DNA of 64,000 bases from Sphingomonas sp. (GCA_013001055.1 JABDNH010000003.1:62001-126000); one strand, 5' to 3'. Shown: positions 35,469 through 44,982, numbered from the stretch's first letter. Notes: generated by a model from the sequence alone, not told the origin. Program-made: numbers and translations.

Positions 35469-38045
35469 ATGAAAACCTTACGCAAGACGACCGCCGCCTT
35501 CCTTAGTGGGACGGCCATCATGCTCGTCGCTGCGCAGCCCGCTTTCGCGCAATCCACCGAGGAAGCCGAAGCGCAAGCCGCCAACCAGCCGGACGACGAT
35601 GTGCCCGATGAAATCATCGTCACCGCGACCAAGCGAGCCAGCACGTTGCAGGACGTTCCCTTCTCGATCGACGCGAAAACGACCGAGGATATCGAAAAGC
35701 AGAACGCCACCACGGTCGAAGACCTAGCGCGCAGCGTTGCCGGTCTCACCATCCAGAACCTCGGGCCGGGCCAGAGCCAGGTTTCGGTGCGCGGCGTTTC
35801 CGCCGGCCAGATTGTCCGCGACCAACCGGGCGTTAAGGAACAGGTCGGCATCTATCTCGATGAGTCGGTGATCTCGCTGTCGCTGTTCACCCCCGATATC
35901 GACCTGTTCGATCTCAACCGCGTCGAAACGCTGCGCGGTCCGCAAGGCACGCTGTTCGGATCGGGTAGCGTCGGCGGTACGCTGCGGTACATCACCAACC
36001 AGCCGCGCATCGGTGTGACCGAAGGGATCATCGAAGCCAACGTGAACACCGTTCATGACGGCGGCGAAGGCGGCCATCTCAAGGGCGCGCTCAACATTCC
36101 GCTCGGCGATACGCTGGCCGCGCGCGCGGTCGGATACTACCAGCTCTACCCGGGCTTCATCGACGCCATCGGGCCGGTGACCGAGAACAACATCAACGAT
36201 GGCAGCCGCGTTGGCGGTCGCCTGTCGCTATTGTGGGAACCGTCGGATTCGGTCCGCATCACACCGCGGGTCGTCTATCAGGAAATCCAGACTGACGGCT
36301 TCAACCGGCAGGAATTCTACAACCTGTACGCGAACGAATTCACCTTGCCCTCGGTCATCTATGACGAGCGCACGCAATATCTTCGCCTGCAGGAAGCATT
36401 CGAGGACGAATTCCTCCTTGCCGACCTGACGGCGAGCATCGCTTTTGGCGATATCGAGCTGACCAGCATCACCAGCTACACCGATCGCTCGATCCTCGTG
36501 TCGCGCGACGCCTCGGCGCTGACCGGGTCGGTCTCTGTCGATCTGGGTTACCCCGACAGCGCGGTACGCACGCCGTCCAACCTGCGTGACACCACGGAAC
36601 TCGAACAATGGACGCAGGAGGTACGCCTCGGCTCGATCGGACCCGGGCCCTTCCAGTGGCTGATCGGCGGCTTCTACTCCGAAACCGACCGCGTCTACAT
36701 GCAGCGCCTGCCCACTCCGGGATATGACGCCGTGACCGATGCCGTTCTGGGTGCCGGTACGTCGGACGCGGTGCGCAACGCCATCGCGCCGGTCGACAGT
36801 CCCTATGCTGCGGACATTCCGTATGACATCAAGCAAAAGGCGGTTTTCGGCGAAGTCAGCTACGAATTCGGTCGCCTGATCGCGACCATCGGCGGGCGTT
36901 ATTATGACTTCGAAGAAGAGCGCTCGTTCGTCAACGGCGGCCTTTTTGCCCCGGGCGACAATCTGTTCGACACCACCCAGTCGGACGGCTTCACGCCGCG
37001 CTTCATCCTCTCCTATGAAGCCAGCAACGACCTACGCTTCAACGTCCAGGCCTCGAAGGGCTTTCGCCTCGGCGGGGTCAACGATCCACTTAACGTCGCG
37101 CTCTGCTCGGCGGAGGACGAAGCCATCTTCGGTCCGTTTGCCGGCGCCTACGCGGATGAAACGTTGTGGAACTACGAAGCCGGGGTGAAATATTCGACCG
37201 GCGCCGTGACGTTCAACGCAGCGGCCTTCCACACCGAGATCAGCGACCTCCAGGTCACGCTCGATGCCGGCACCTGCTCGAGCCGTATCGTCTTCAACGT
37301 CGAAGACGCCCATACGACAGGTGTCGAGGCCGAGTTCGCCGTTGAATTGGCAGAGGGGCTCGACCTCAGCTTTGCTGGTTCCTACGTGCAGGCAGAGTTC
37401 GATAGCTCACTGCCGGGGGCTCTGGCCGTCGCGACAGGCATCCGCGAAGGCAATCGACTGCCGACCGTGCCGGAATTCCAGATGGCGGCCACGGCAGGCT
37501 ACACCACCGCGCTGTCGCGTGATGCTGACGTCTTCATGACGGCCAGCTTCCAGCACGTGGGATCGCGCTATACGCAGCCGGCCGACCAGGAAAACAACCC
37601 GCGGACCTTCGCGCATGGCCTGCCGTTTAACGGTCAGGACGGCACCGAGGCGACCGTGGTGGACCTCGAACTGCCGAGCTACAACCTGGTCGACCTGTCG
37701 GCGGGCATCGAATTCCTCGATGGGCTCGACATCGTCGTCTATGCCAAGAACATCTTCGACGAGAACGCGCTGCTGTCGTTCGACCGCGAGCGTGGTGGGC
37801 GCGCCCGTCTCGGCTATCGTGTCGGCAATCCGCGGACAATCGGTCTGACGCTGCGAAAGCGCTTCAGCGAGCGTCGCGCAGTGATGCCGCCGCCGCCGCC
37901 TCCGCCGCCGCCGCCGCCGCCCGAACCCGCGCCGGCAACACAAACTTGTGCGGACGGTGCGGTGATACTGGCGAGCGAGGCGTGTCCGCCTCCTCCCCCA
38001 CCACCGCCGCCGCCGCCGCCGCCGCCCGAACCCGAGCGCGGCTAA
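35469..38045 (+). CDS. TonB-dependent outer membrane receptor with polyproline C-terminal tail
   Basis: An 858-residue TonB receptor. Signal peptide (KTTAAFLSGTAIMLVAAQPAFA), TonB-box-like DEIIVTATKRAST, plug domain (VSVRGVSAGQIV, LRGPQGTLFGSGSVGGTLRYI), then a 22-strand barrel whose last strand would be IGLTLRKRF near residue 800. Here the protein does not end: a 50-residue tail follows with 12 prolines, a short block containing two cysteines (QTCADGAVILASEACPP), and 14 more prolines before EPERG. The ligand is unknown. Start ATG 35469 behind GGGAGA. Confidence 0.93.
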   Translation: MKTLRKTTAAFLSGTAIMLVAAQPAFAQSTEEAEAQAANQPDDDVPDEIIVTATKRASTLQDVPFSIDAKTTEDIEKQNATTVEDLARSVAGLTIQNLGPGQSQVSVRGVSAGQIVRDQPGVKEQVGIYLDESVISLSLFTPDIDLFDLNRVETLRGPQGTLFGSGSVGGTLRYITNQPRIGVTEGIIEANVNTVHDGGEGGHLKGALNIPLGDTLAARAVGYYQLYPGFIDAIGPVTENNINDGSRVGGRLSLLWEPSDSVRITPRVVYQEIQTDGFNRQEFYNLYANEFTLPSVIYDERTQYLRLQEAFEDEFLLADLTASIAFGDIELTSITSYTDRSILVSRDASALTGSVSVDLGYPDSAVRTPSNLRDTTELEQWTQEVRLGSIGPGPFQWLIGGFYSETDRVYMQRLPTPGYDAVTDAVLGAGTSDAVRNAIAPVDSPYAADIPYDIKQKAVFGEVSYEFGRLIATIGGRYYDFEEERSFVNGGLFAPGDNLFDTTQSDGFTPRFILSYEASNDLRFNVQASKGFRLGGVNDPLNVALCSAEDEAIFGPFAGAYADETLWNYEAGVKYSTGAVTFNAAAFHTEISDLQVTLDAGTCSSRIVFNVEDAHTTGVEAEFAVELAEGLDLSFAGSYVQAEFDSSLPGALAVATGIREGNRLPTVPEFQMAATAGYTTALSRDADVFMTASFQHVGSRYTQPADQENNPRTFAHGLPFNGQDGTEATVVDLELPSYNLVDLSAGIEFLDGLDIVVYAKNIFDENALLSFDRERGGRARLGYRVGNPRTIGLTLRKRFSERRAVMPPPPPPPPPPPPEPAPATQTCADGAVILASEACPPPPPPPPPPPPPPEPERG
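37890..38040 (+). repeat. CCG-rich tracts encoding two polyproline runs
   Basis: Two runs of proline codons (37887-37922 and 37985-38026) dominated by CCG repeats, separated by a unique 62-base segment. They are within the receptor frame and could vary in length by slippage, changing the tail length without a frameshift only if whole codons are gained or lost. Confidence 0.7.
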
Positions 38046-38106
38046 GCGGAATAACGAGGGGCTAGCCAAAGTTCCTCTTGCTCGCCGCCAGCGTATTGGC
38101 GACATG

Positions 38107-38135
38107 ACGGCCGGAGCTCTCGCTCCGGCCGTTTT
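38107..38135 (+). terminator. Strong intrinsic terminator after TonB receptor
   Basis: An 11-bp perfect stem, ACGGCCGGAGC (38107-38117) and GCTCCGGCCGT (38122-38132), with a TCTC loop, followed by TTT. Confidence 0.85.
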
Positions 38136-38211
38136 GCACGCACAAGCCTACAGCAGCGACGGTCGCGCTTAACCCGTCACCAAGGCCGACGTGGCAAACA
38201 CTCGGCGTCTT

Positions 38212-38619
38212 CTAGAGCGCGGCGGCGCGTTGCAGGTCCTTGCCTCTCCCGAAGCGATGGAACAGTGATTTCATTTCACTGCGGGACGGTACGAATAAAC
38301 CAGCCTTGGCTTCGCGTGTTTGTGGCACAATCAGCGTCCACCGCCCGTCTTCCATCAGCGAAAAGCCTGCCATGAATTCCACGGGAACGGGCGTGCCGTC
38401 CCAATGCGCGAACCAGCGCGAATGAAAAAGTTGGTGCGGGTCCTTCGTCACCGGAAGGATACCGCGCGGCTCGAGCAATCGCTCGGCATCGGCCTCGCTG
38501 AGCAACACGTCGATATCGGCAATGCCCCCGGGGTCGCTGCCATGCAGCCACACCGCAGCGGATCCGATTATCCACCAGTCATCTTGTGCCTCAGCCAGAA
38601 GCGTCGCAACGCGCTCCAA
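38212..38619 (-). CDS. Nucleotidyltransferase-like protein, hypothetical
   Basis: A 135-residue protein whose start WWIIGSAAVWLHG and DIDVLLSEADAERL resemble the GS-x-A and DxD regions of small nucleotidyltransferase-fold proteins. Catalytic function is not certain. No ATG is available: TTG 38619 is used here, and the frame continues upstream through a CTG towards the end of grpE, so translation may be coupled to grpE. It is last in the hrcA-grpE unit. Confidence 0.65.
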   Translation of the reverse strand: MERVATLLAEAQDDWWIIGSAAVWLHGSDPGGIADIDVLLSEADAERLLEPRGILPVTKDPHQLFHSRWFAHWDGTPVPVEFMAGFSLMEDGRWTLIVPQTREAKAGLFVPSRSEMKSLFHRFGRGKDLQRAAAL

Positions 38620-38639
38620 AGACGCGGAAAGCGCTTCCT

Positions 38640-39188
38640 TCAGGGCTTTTTGGCAACGCCGACCATGGCCGGACGCAGCAACCGTTCGCGCAGCAGGTAG
38701 CCAGCCTGCATTTCCTCTACGATCGTTCCAGGCTCGGCTTCCTCGGTCGGGACTTCGATCATGGCCTGGTGGACGTTGGGATCGAGCGCAAGTCCGACCG
38801 ATTCCACCCGTACGATGCCGTTGCGGCCCATCACTGCCTCAAGCTCGCGCAGCGTGGCTTCGATACCTTCGATGAACTTGGCCGCGCGTCCGTCGCGCGC
38901 CTCGTCGGGAACGTGATCGAGTGCGCGTTCCAGGTTGTCCTTCACCGACAAGATGTCCCGGGCAAAACCCGACACGGCGAATTTGGTCGCATCGGCCTTT
39001 TCCTGCTCCAGCCGGCGGCGCACGTTCTGCACTTCGGCTGCGGCATAAAGCGCCTTTTGCTGCGCTTCTGCCAACTGGCCTTCCAGTTCGGCGATGCGAT
39101 CATGCTCCTCCAGTTCGGGCGAACCTTCGGCCGTTTCTTCGCGAATCTCTTCGGCTTCTTCGTGCAAATCTTTGTCTTCGTTCATCAT
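38640..39188 (-). CDS. grpE: Nucleotide exchange factor GrpE
   Basis: Releases ADP from DnaK. 182 residues: an acidic N-terminus, a long coiled coil (residues about 30-75, IAELEGQLAEAQQKALYAAA), and the beta domain with VESVGLALDPNVHQAMIEVP. ATG 39188 and ATG 39185 are adjacent; the first overlaps the hrcA stop as ATGA. Part of the heat-shock hrcA-grpE operon, which normally is repressed by HrcA itself. Confidence 0.97.
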   Translation of the reverse strand: MMNEDKDLHEEAEEIREETAEGSPELEEHDRIAELEGQLAEAQQKALYAAAEVQNVRRRLEQEKADATKFAVSGFARDILSVKDNLERALDHVPDEARDGRAAKFIEGIEATLRELEAVMGRNGIVRVESVGLALDPNVHQAMIEVPTEEAEPGTIVEEMQAGYLLRERLLRPAMVGVAKKP

Positions 39189-40216
39189 GACAATCGTCTC
39201 GTAAGGGCTTCTGCGGTGAAGTCCACCATGGGAACAACCCGCGCATAGTTTAAACGGGTGGGCCCGATCACGCCGATCACGCCCACGACTTCGCCATCGG
39301 CACCCCGATAGGGCTTTGCGATGACGCTCGAACCAGACAACGCAAACATGCGGTTTTCGCTGCCGATAAAGATACGGACGCCCTCACCTTCGCGCGCACC
39401 CTCGAGCAATCGGATAATGTCCTGACGTTCTTCAAGTTCACCTAGGAGATGGCGAACGCGGTCAAGATCTTCGGCCGCGCTGTCGTCAATGAGGTTGGCC
39501 TGGCCGCGTACGATCAGCACCGGACGGTCATCGCCGTCGGTGCGCCAGTCAGCGAGACCTGCTGTCACCAATTCGGCCGCCGCCCTGTCCAGCGCTTCGC
39601 GCCGGTCGCTTATGTCGCGCTTCAACCGCGCCTGTGCTTCGGCGAGTGTGAGCCCTGCAAATTTCGCGGTGACATAATTGCCGATTTCGGCAAGCGCGAT
39701 TGGATTAGTACCGATCGGCACCTCGATAACCCGATTTTCGACCGAGCCTTCACTACCAACCAGCACCGCAAGCGCCCGGCCCGCTTCCAGCGGCACGAAA
39801 GCCAATTGTTTCAAGCGAAACTCGGAAGTCGGCGCGGTGACGACTCCCGCGCAGGACGACAGGCCCGATAGCGCCGCCGTGACGCTACGCAGCGCATCAT
39901 CGACGCTCCCCGCTTCGATCTCGGCCTCAATTTTTTCGCGCGTGCGCTTGTGCGGCGCAGACGACTGCATGATGCCGTCGACAAAGAGCCGCAGGCCCAT
40001 CTCGGTCGGCACGCGCCCGGCACTGGTATGCGGATGGGTCAGCAGCCCGCGCTCTTCAAGCTGCGCCATTACGCTGCGGATAGAGGCAGGTGAAAGATCA
40101 ACCTTGTTGGAAATCGCTTTCGATCCCACTGGAGCGCCATCATCCAGATAGGCATCGACCACCTGCGCAAAAATGCTGCGCATCCGGTCGGTCAGATCGA
40201 GAATGGGTTCGCTCAT
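39185..40216 (-). CDS. hrcA: Heat-inducible transcription repressor HrcA
   Basis: Repressor of groESL that binds the CIRCE element. 343 residues: N-terminal winged helix (LDDGAPVGSKAISNKVDLSP, with VMAQLEERGLL) and a GAF-like dimerisation part ending GVIGVIGPTRLNYARVVPMV. ATG 40216 follows the DUF6438 lipoprotein stop by 19 bases, so it may be the second gene of that transcript. I see no CIRCE (TTAGCACTC-N9-GAGTGCTAA) in this window. Confidence 0.96.
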   Translation of the reverse strand: MSEPILDLTDRMRSIFAQVVDAYLDDGAPVGSKAISNKVDLSPASIRSVMAQLEERGLLTHPHTSAGRVPTEMGLRLFVDGIMQSSAPHKRTREKIEAEIEAGSVDDALRSVTAALSGLSSCAGVVTAPTSEFRLKQLAFVPLEAGRALAVLVGSEGSVENRVIEVPIGTNPIALAEIGNYVTAKFAGLTLAEAQARLKRDISDRREALDRAAAELVTAGLADWRTDGDDRPVLIVRGQANLIDDSAAEDLDRVRHLLGELEERQDIIRLLEGAREGEGVRIFIGSENRMFALSGSSVIAKPYRGADGEVVGVIGVIGPTRLNYARVVPMVDFTAEALTRRLS

Positions 40217-40235
40217 CGCGCAGTGATGTAGGAAG

Positions 40236-40709
40236 TCATCTTCCGATATAAAGGTTCAGCGGCAAGCGATCGGGGGCATCGGCCAGCGCCTGGTAGAGCG
40301 CGCGGTTGGCCTCCAGGTCGCAGCCGAAATAGGCATTCAGATAATCGTCGCGATCATTGTCGCGCCAGCGGATTTCCACGCCGGGCGCATCGGTCGCAAT
40401 CGGACCGCTGCACGTTTCCGGCGTCGATCCGTATACTTGGGTTCCGGTTGGACGATAGGGCGCAAGCGCCGCCTTGAAGGCTTCCCATTCGCGCGGCTGG
40501 ATTACGAATTGGCGACGGCCACTGGTCGCGACGTGCTGGATGCCTTCCCATGCCACTACGCCATCGGACGACACCGCGATATGATAGACCGGGCAGGCGC
40601 CAAAACAGGCCGAGGTGCGATATTCGATGACTTCAACGGGTGGGGCCGCCGATTCAGGCGTCACGCAGCCTCCGAGCAAGAACAGACCTGCCAAAATCGA
40701 CTTTTTCAT
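40236..40709 (-). CDS. DUF6438-family lipoprotein
   Basis: A 157-residue lipoprotein: lipobox LLGGC (Cys15) after [10 protein letters not shown]. The conserved motif [20 protein letters not shown] defines DUF6438; its two cysteines could be a disulfide or metal site. The remainder is beta-rich. Function unknown. It lies between divergently arranged rph and hrcA, which are direct neighbours in many relatives, so it may be an insertion there. I place the start at 40709; a longer frame is open upstream. Confidence 0.85.
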   Translation of the reverse strand: MKKSILAGLFLLGGCVTPESAAPPVEVIEYRTSACFGACPVYHIAVSSDGVVAWEGIQHVATSGRRQFVIQPREWEAFKAALAPYRPTGTQVYGSTPETCSGPIATDAPGVEIRWRDNDRDDYLNAYFGCDLEANRALYQALADAPDRLPLNLYIGR

Positions 40710-40732
40710 GAAACGCCTCCCTTTCCCTTCCA

Positions 40733-40749
40733 CCCTAGCGCGGCTAGGG
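40733..40749. promoter_or_regulatory. Palindrome in the divergent rph/DUF6438 intergenic region
   Basis: CCCTAGC-GCG-GCTAGGG (40733-40749), a perfect 7-bp inverted repeat with a three-base centre, in the 70-base gap between divergent starts at 40709 and 40780. It could be an operator or a hairpin in the rph leader. Confidence 0.4.
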
Positions 40750-40779
40750 CCTGAGACAAGAAAATCAGGAGAAAGATTC

Positions 40780-41496
40780 ATGCGTCCTTCCGGCCGCGCG
40801 CCCGACCAAATGCGCGAATTGTCGTTCGAACCCGGCTTCACCAAACATGCCGAGGGCTCGGTGCTCGTCTCGACCGGCGCGACGCGTGTGCTCGTTACCG
40901 CCAGCGTGGAAACCAGCCTGCCGCCCTGGCTGCGCGGCAAGGGCAAGGGTTGGGTCACGGGCGAATATGGCATGCTACCCCGTGCCACGCACACGCGCGG
41001 CAATCGCGAGGCGGCGCGCGGCAAGCAATCGGGGCGGACGCAGGAAATTCAGCGCCTCATCGGCCGCTCGCTGCGCGCCGTGGTCGATTTAAAGGCGCTC
41101 GGTGAACGCCAGATCACACTCGATTGCGATGTCATCCAGGCCGATGGCGGCACGCGCACCGCGTCGATCACCGGCGCCTGGGTCGCGATGCGCATGGCGG
41201 TCGACAAGCTGCTCGAAAATGGCGATCTCGAAACCGATCCGATCGAGACGCAGGTGGCTGCGATCAGCTGCGGTGTCTACAAGGGCACCCCGGTGCTCGA
41301 CCTCGACTATGACGAAGACAGCGCGGCCGACAGCGACGGCAATTTCGTGCTGACGGGCGACGGCAAGATCGTCGAGGCGCAGATTTCCGCAGAAGGCGAA
41401 CGCTTCACCGAGGAAAACCTGCTGCGCCTGATGCGGCTGGCCAAGATCGGCTGCGACGAGATTTTCGCTGCCCAGCTGGAAGTCACCGGTCGATGA
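40780..41496 (+). CDS. rph: Ribonuclease PH
   Basis: Phosphorolytic 3'-end trimming of tRNA precursors. 238 residues, typical. [20 protein letters not shown] is the standard start, with [20 protein letters not shown] and [18 protein letters not shown] following. The start ATG 40780 has CAGGAGA upstream. The stop overlaps rdgB as ATGA; rph-rdgB-hemW is a common sphingomonad order and is broken here only by the CAP gene on the other strand. Confidence 0.97.
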   Translation: MRPSGRAPDQMRELSFEPGFTKHAEGSVLVSTGATRVLVTASVETSLPPWLRGKGKGWVTGEYGMLPRATHTRGNREAARGKQSGRTQEIQRLIGRSLRAVVDLKALGERQITLDCDVIQADGGTRTASITGAWVAMRMAVDKLLENGDLETDPIETQVAAISCGVYKGTPVLDLDYDEDSAADSDGNFVLTGDGKIVEAQISAEGERFTEENLLRLMRLAKIGCDEIFAAQLEVTGR

Positions 41497-42092
41497 AAAA
41501 GGTCGGGGACAAGCTCGTCATTGCTACGCACAATGCGGGCAAGCTCAAAGAAATTCGTGAGCTGCTTGCTCCGTTTGGCATCGAGTGCCAGGGCGCTGCC
41601 GAGCTAGGCCTGCCCGATCCTGAAGAAACCGGAACTACATTCGTCGCCAATGCAGAACTGAAAGCGCGGCAGGCAGCCGATCTTAGCGGGTTGCCCGCAC
41701 TGGCCGATGACAGCGGCCTGGCCGTTGACGCGCTGGGCGGCGATCCCGGCATCCGCTCCGCCCGCTGGGCCGAGGATGCCGACGGTAATCGCGATTTCCA
41801 TCGCGCCATGAAAAAGGTCGAGGACGCGCTCGGCCCCGACGACGCCCGCGATGCCCACTTCGTCTGCGTGCTGACCCTCGCCTGGCCCGATGGCCGCGTC
41901 GAGAGCTTCGAGGGCAAGGTGCTCGGCCATCTCGAATTTCCCCCGCGCGGCGACAAGGGGTTTGGCTACGATCCGATCTTCGTGCCGTACGGACACGACA
42001 TCACTTTTGGGGAGATGGAGCCCGCCAAGAAGCATGCGATCAGCCACCGTGCCGATGCTTTCGCCAAGCTGATCGCCTGGCTCGAAAGCTAG
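41493..42092 (+). CDS. rdgB: XTP/dITP diphosphatase (RdgB/HAM1)
   Basis: Hydrolyses dITP and XTP to keep them out of DNA. 199 residues. The characteristic TRNxxK-like start is [14 protein letters not shown] here ([16 protein letters not shown]), with [25 protein letters not shown] and [19 protein letters not shown] following. Overlaps rph by four bases, so co-translated. Its stop interlocks with the convergent CAP gene through CTAG. Confidence 0.97.
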   Translation: MKKVGDKLVIATHNAGKLKEIRELLAPFGIECQGAAELGLPDPEETGTTFVANAELKARQAADLSGLPALADDSGLAVDALGGDPGIRSARWAEDADGNRDFHRAMKKVEDALGPDDARDAHFVCVLTLAWPDGRVESFEGKVLGHLEFPPRGDKGFGYDPIFVPYGHDITFGEMEPAKKHAISHRADAFAKLIAWLES

Positions 42093-42655
42093 AGCGCGCG
42101 CCCGTCAATATTGCCCGGCGGCGAATAGCGGCAGACGAGAAAATCATGCGTCCGGTTGCTGGCGATGGCGCAGCCGACACGCGTCGTCTGCGGCCAGACG
42201 ATCTGCGTGTAATGACCGACATCCTGCCAGCGCCCCGTGGTGCTGTTGTTTGGAAAAACGCCGCGGCGGAAATACCGCTGTTCGTCGATCATGCTGCCGA
42301 TCATGGCCCGATAGGAGAACGCACCGCGCGTTCCCATCCAGATATTCTCGCCCTGCACCCGCCGACGCTCGCGGCTGGGATCGTGACGGAACACGCCGGT
42401 GCGCGCCATTTCGCGCGCATAAGCGAGCGCGGCTGCCTGAAGATCGCGATCCCATAGCAGCGGCGCCGATCCATAGTGCGCCCGCGCATCGTTATGCGCT
42501 GACAACATCACGTGCCTGAAATCTCCGCGCTGCACGTTGCTCGCGTGCGCTTGCTCGCTGTGCGTCGCCGGATAACCGGACGAAGGCGGAGGGGCGGCCG
42601 CGCACTGCGAGAGTAGCGGGACCAGCACGAACAGACTAAGGACGCGAGCAATCAT
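42089..42655 (-). CDS. CAP (SCP/PR-1) domain lipoprotein
   Basis: A 188-residue secreted protein: leader [18 protein letters not shown] with lipobox LLSQC (Cys18). The CAP domain ([20 protein letters not shown], and [19 protein letters not shown]) has the conserved His/Glu-type cavity residues, including the H of GHYTQIVW. Bacterial CAP proteins have no agreed function. It starts head-to-head with hemW. Confidence 0.9.
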   Translation of the reverse strand: MIARVLSLFVLVPLLSQCAAAPPPSSGYPATHSEQAHASNVQRGDFRHVMLSAHNDARAHYGSAPLLWDRDLQAAALAYAREMARTGVFRHDPSRERRRVQGENIWMGTRGAFSYRAMIGSMIDEQRYFRRGVFPNNSTTGRWQDVGHYTQIVWPQTTRVGCAIASNRTHDFLVCRYSPPGNIDGRAL

Positions 42656-42680
42656 GGCATCAGTCCTTAAACCCGAAGGC

Positions 42681-43814
42681 ATGAACGAAGCGCAAACGCT
42701 GGCGCTTTACGTGCACTGGCCGTTCTGCGTGTCGAAATGTCCCTATTGCGACTTCAACAGCCATGTACGCGACGAAGTGGACCAGGATGCATGGCGTTCG
42801 GCGCTGCTAAAGGACCTGGCGCATGAGGCATCGCTGCTTCAGGGCCGCGAGCTCGCCAGCATATTTTTCGGCGGCGGTACCCCGTCGCTAATGCCGCCCG
42901 ATACTGTCGCCGCCGTCATCGACGCGGCGACATCGCACTGGTCCGCAGCCGCCGACCTAGAAGTCACGTTGGAGGCCAATCCCAACAGCGCGGAGGCCGC
43001 ACGCTTCGCGGACCTCGCCGATGCCGGCGTCAACCGCATCAGTCTGGGACTCCAGCGCTTCGACGATCCCAGCCTGGCTTTCCTGGGGCGCGCGCATAGC
43101 GGTGACGAGGGACTGGCCGCGCTGGCGGCCGCACAGAACGCCGTGGATCGAGTGAGCTTCGACCTGATCACTGCCTTGCCCGGCGATGACGAGGAGGCGT
43201 GGATAGCGACGCTGGGACGAGCCCTGTCGCTCGGCACCGAACATCTGTCGCTCTACCAGCTTACCATCGAACCCGGCACGCGGTTCGAGACAATGGTGCG
43301 CAAGGGCGATTTCATGCCGCTCGATGAGGACATGTCGGCGCGCCTGTTCGAGATCACGCAGGAGATGACCGAGGCCGCCGGTCTCCCCGCCTACGAAATT
43401 TCAAACCACGCGCGTCCCGGTGCACAAAGCCGGCATAACCTCACCTATTGGCGTTATCAGGACTATGCCGGTATCGGCCCCGGCGCGCATGGTCGCCGCA
43501 CGGGCCAGCGCACCATGCGCCACCGCAAACCGGAAAACTTCCTCAAGGCCGTTCAGCGCAATGCGCATGGCCTGGTCGAAGAAGCGGTGCTGACCCGCCA
43601 GGAGGCCGCTAACGAAGCGCTCGTCATGGGGCTACGCCTTATCGAAGGCATCGATGTCGAAGCGATGGAAAAACGGTTCGGTCGCATCGTCGATCACGAC
43701 CGCGTCCGCCGTCTCGTCGACCAAGGTCTGATCGACCAGCGAGGCACGCGCCTTCGCCTATCGGGTCGAGGCCGCCTGTTGCTTGACGCCATCCTGGTCG
43801 AGATCGCTGCCTAG
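42681..43814 (+). CDS. hemW: Radical SAM haem chaperone HemW
   Basis: HemN-like radical SAM protein that inserts haem into respiratory enzymes. 377 residues. CX3CX2C is CVSKCPYC (residues about 15-22), with FFGGGTPSLMPPDTV and LTYWRYQDYAGIGPGAHGR. ATG 42681 matches the family start (ALYVHWPFC); ATG 42654 is also in frame and would make the start codons of hemW and the CAP gene share a CATG. The 25-base gap leaves no room for a promoter, so hemW promoter elements lie in the CAP 5' end or in rdgB. Confidence 0.94.
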   Translation: MNEAQTLALYVHWPFCVSKCPYCDFNSHVRDEVDQDAWRSALLKDLAHEASLLQGRELASIFFGGGTPSLMPPDTVAAVIDAATSHWSAAADLEVTLEANPNSAEAARFADLADAGVNRISLGLQRFDDPSLAFLGRAHSGDEGLAALAAAQNAVDRVSFDLITALPGDDEEAWIATLGRALSLGTEHLSLYQLTIEPGTRFETMVRKGDFMPLDEDMSARLFEITQEMTEAAGLPAYEISNHARPGAQSRHNLTYWRYQDYAGIGPGAHGRRTGQRTMRHRKPENFLKAVQRNAHGLVEEAVLTRQEAANEALVMGLRLIEGIDVEAMEKRFGRIVDHDRVRRLVDQGLIDQRGTRLRLSGRGRLLLDAILVEIAA

Positions 43815-44962
43815 AAAGCGCTCGTTGCGGCCTGAACGACTTCGTGCCCGCCCGGAGTCACGCGCCTCACTTCAAGCGCTCGCTCCGCGATACCGTCGCG
43901 ATTGAAGCGGAAGATGCCATCGACGCCTTCGAACCCGCCGCGATCACGCAGCAGGTTGCTCGGGAAACGTTCGCCCGGTCGCCATGTCTGCGAGGCACGA
44001 ATGGCCAGCAGCATGCCGTCATAACCAAGACTTGCCAGCCGGAAGGGCGAGGATCCGTAGCGCGAACGATAGCGCCGCTCGAGCGATTCGAACCGGGCGG
44101 AAGGCACCGCGGAATAGATCGCACCCCTGAGCGCACTTGTTTGGCCAAGATCGTCCTCAGCCGCCCAGAGCTCGGTACCCATCAGCGAAACGCCGGTCTG
44201 AATCTTGGGTGCGATATAGCTCGCGACACGACCCGAATCGGCGATCAGCAAAGCGTCGACCGCTTGGCGCGCTATGACGCGCGATACTGCCGCATCGATG
44301 CCCGCGCGGCTGCGATCGAAGGTCTCGATCGCACGTGCATTGCCATTGACGTCGTTCACTGTGCGAAGGAAAGCCTGCGCTGCACGCTGGCCGTAATCGC
44401 CGCTCGGCACCAGCGCAGCAAAGTCGCGGGCACCGCGGGCACGCGCATAGCGGACCGATGACTCGATCGACTGGGTCGGCGTGAAGCCCATGATGTAGAC
44501 ACCGTCACCCGCAACTTCCTCGTCGTTGGAAAAGGCCAAGACCGGAACACCGCGATTGCGCGCCGCAGGGGCCACCTGCCGCACGTTTTCCGAAAGGAGC
44601 GGACCAAGGATTAGTCCGTTACCCGCTGCCAGCGCGTCGTTGACGGCCTTGTTGGCCCCGCCGCTTGCCGCCGTGTCGTAGATCGACAGGCGGATGCTGC
44701 TGTTGTTGGTGTCGAGGAGCGCCATCTTGGCCGCGTTGGCAATGGAGTTGCCAACCGCCGCATTGTCGCCGGAAAGCGGTGCCAGCACCGCAACGCGCAG
44801 TCGATCGGCTTCGACGATGGGACCGGTCGGCGTTGGCGTCGGCACTTGGGTCGTGGGCGGAGGCTCGGGCGTGCGCGGGCCCGTCTGGCAACCCGCCAGC
44901 GCAGCGAGCGCGATGCCGCTGACGAGAAATTTGCGACGCGATTGCTTGAATTCAACGGCCAA
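43811..44962 (-). CDS. Penicillin-binding protein activator (LpoA-like) Tat lipoprotein
   Basis: A 383-residue periplasmic-binding-fold protein resembling LpoA's C-terminal domain. The leader combines a twin-arginine motif and a lipobox (QSRRKFLVSGIALAALAGC, Cys near residue 24), so it should be exported by Tat and acylated. After a Pro/Thr-rich linker, the fold starts LRVAVLAPLSGDNAAVGNSI. I place the start at TTG 44962 with AGAAGGG upstream; GTG 44971 is an alternative. Divergent from rsmI, as lpoA is from rsmI in enterobacteria. Confidence 0.85.
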   Translation of the reverse strand: MAVEFKQSRRKFLVSGIALAALAGCQTGPRTPEPPPTTQVPTPTPTGPIVEADRLRVAVLAPLSGDNAAVGNSIANAAKMALLDTNNSSIRLSIYDTAASGGANKAVNDALAAGNGLILGPLLSENVRQVAPAARNRGVPVLAFSNDEEVAGDGVYIMGFTPTQSIESSVRYARARGARDFAALVPSGDYGQRAAQAFLRTVNDVNGNARAIETFDRSRAGIDAAVSRVIARQAVDALLIADSGRVASYIAPKIQTGVSLMGTELWAAEDDLGQTSALRGAIYSAVPSARFESLERRYRSRYGSSPFRLASLGYDGMLLAIRASQTWRPGERFPSNLLRDRGGFEGVDGIFRFNRDGIAERALEVRRVTPGGHEVVQAATSAF

Positions 44963-44982
44963 TGGGATCACCCTTCTTGAAC

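Noticed and set aside
37887-38026. CCG-rich tracts considered as a CRISPR-like or tandem-repeat locus
   Set aside because: They are proline codons inside the receptor frame with no spacer-repeat pattern.
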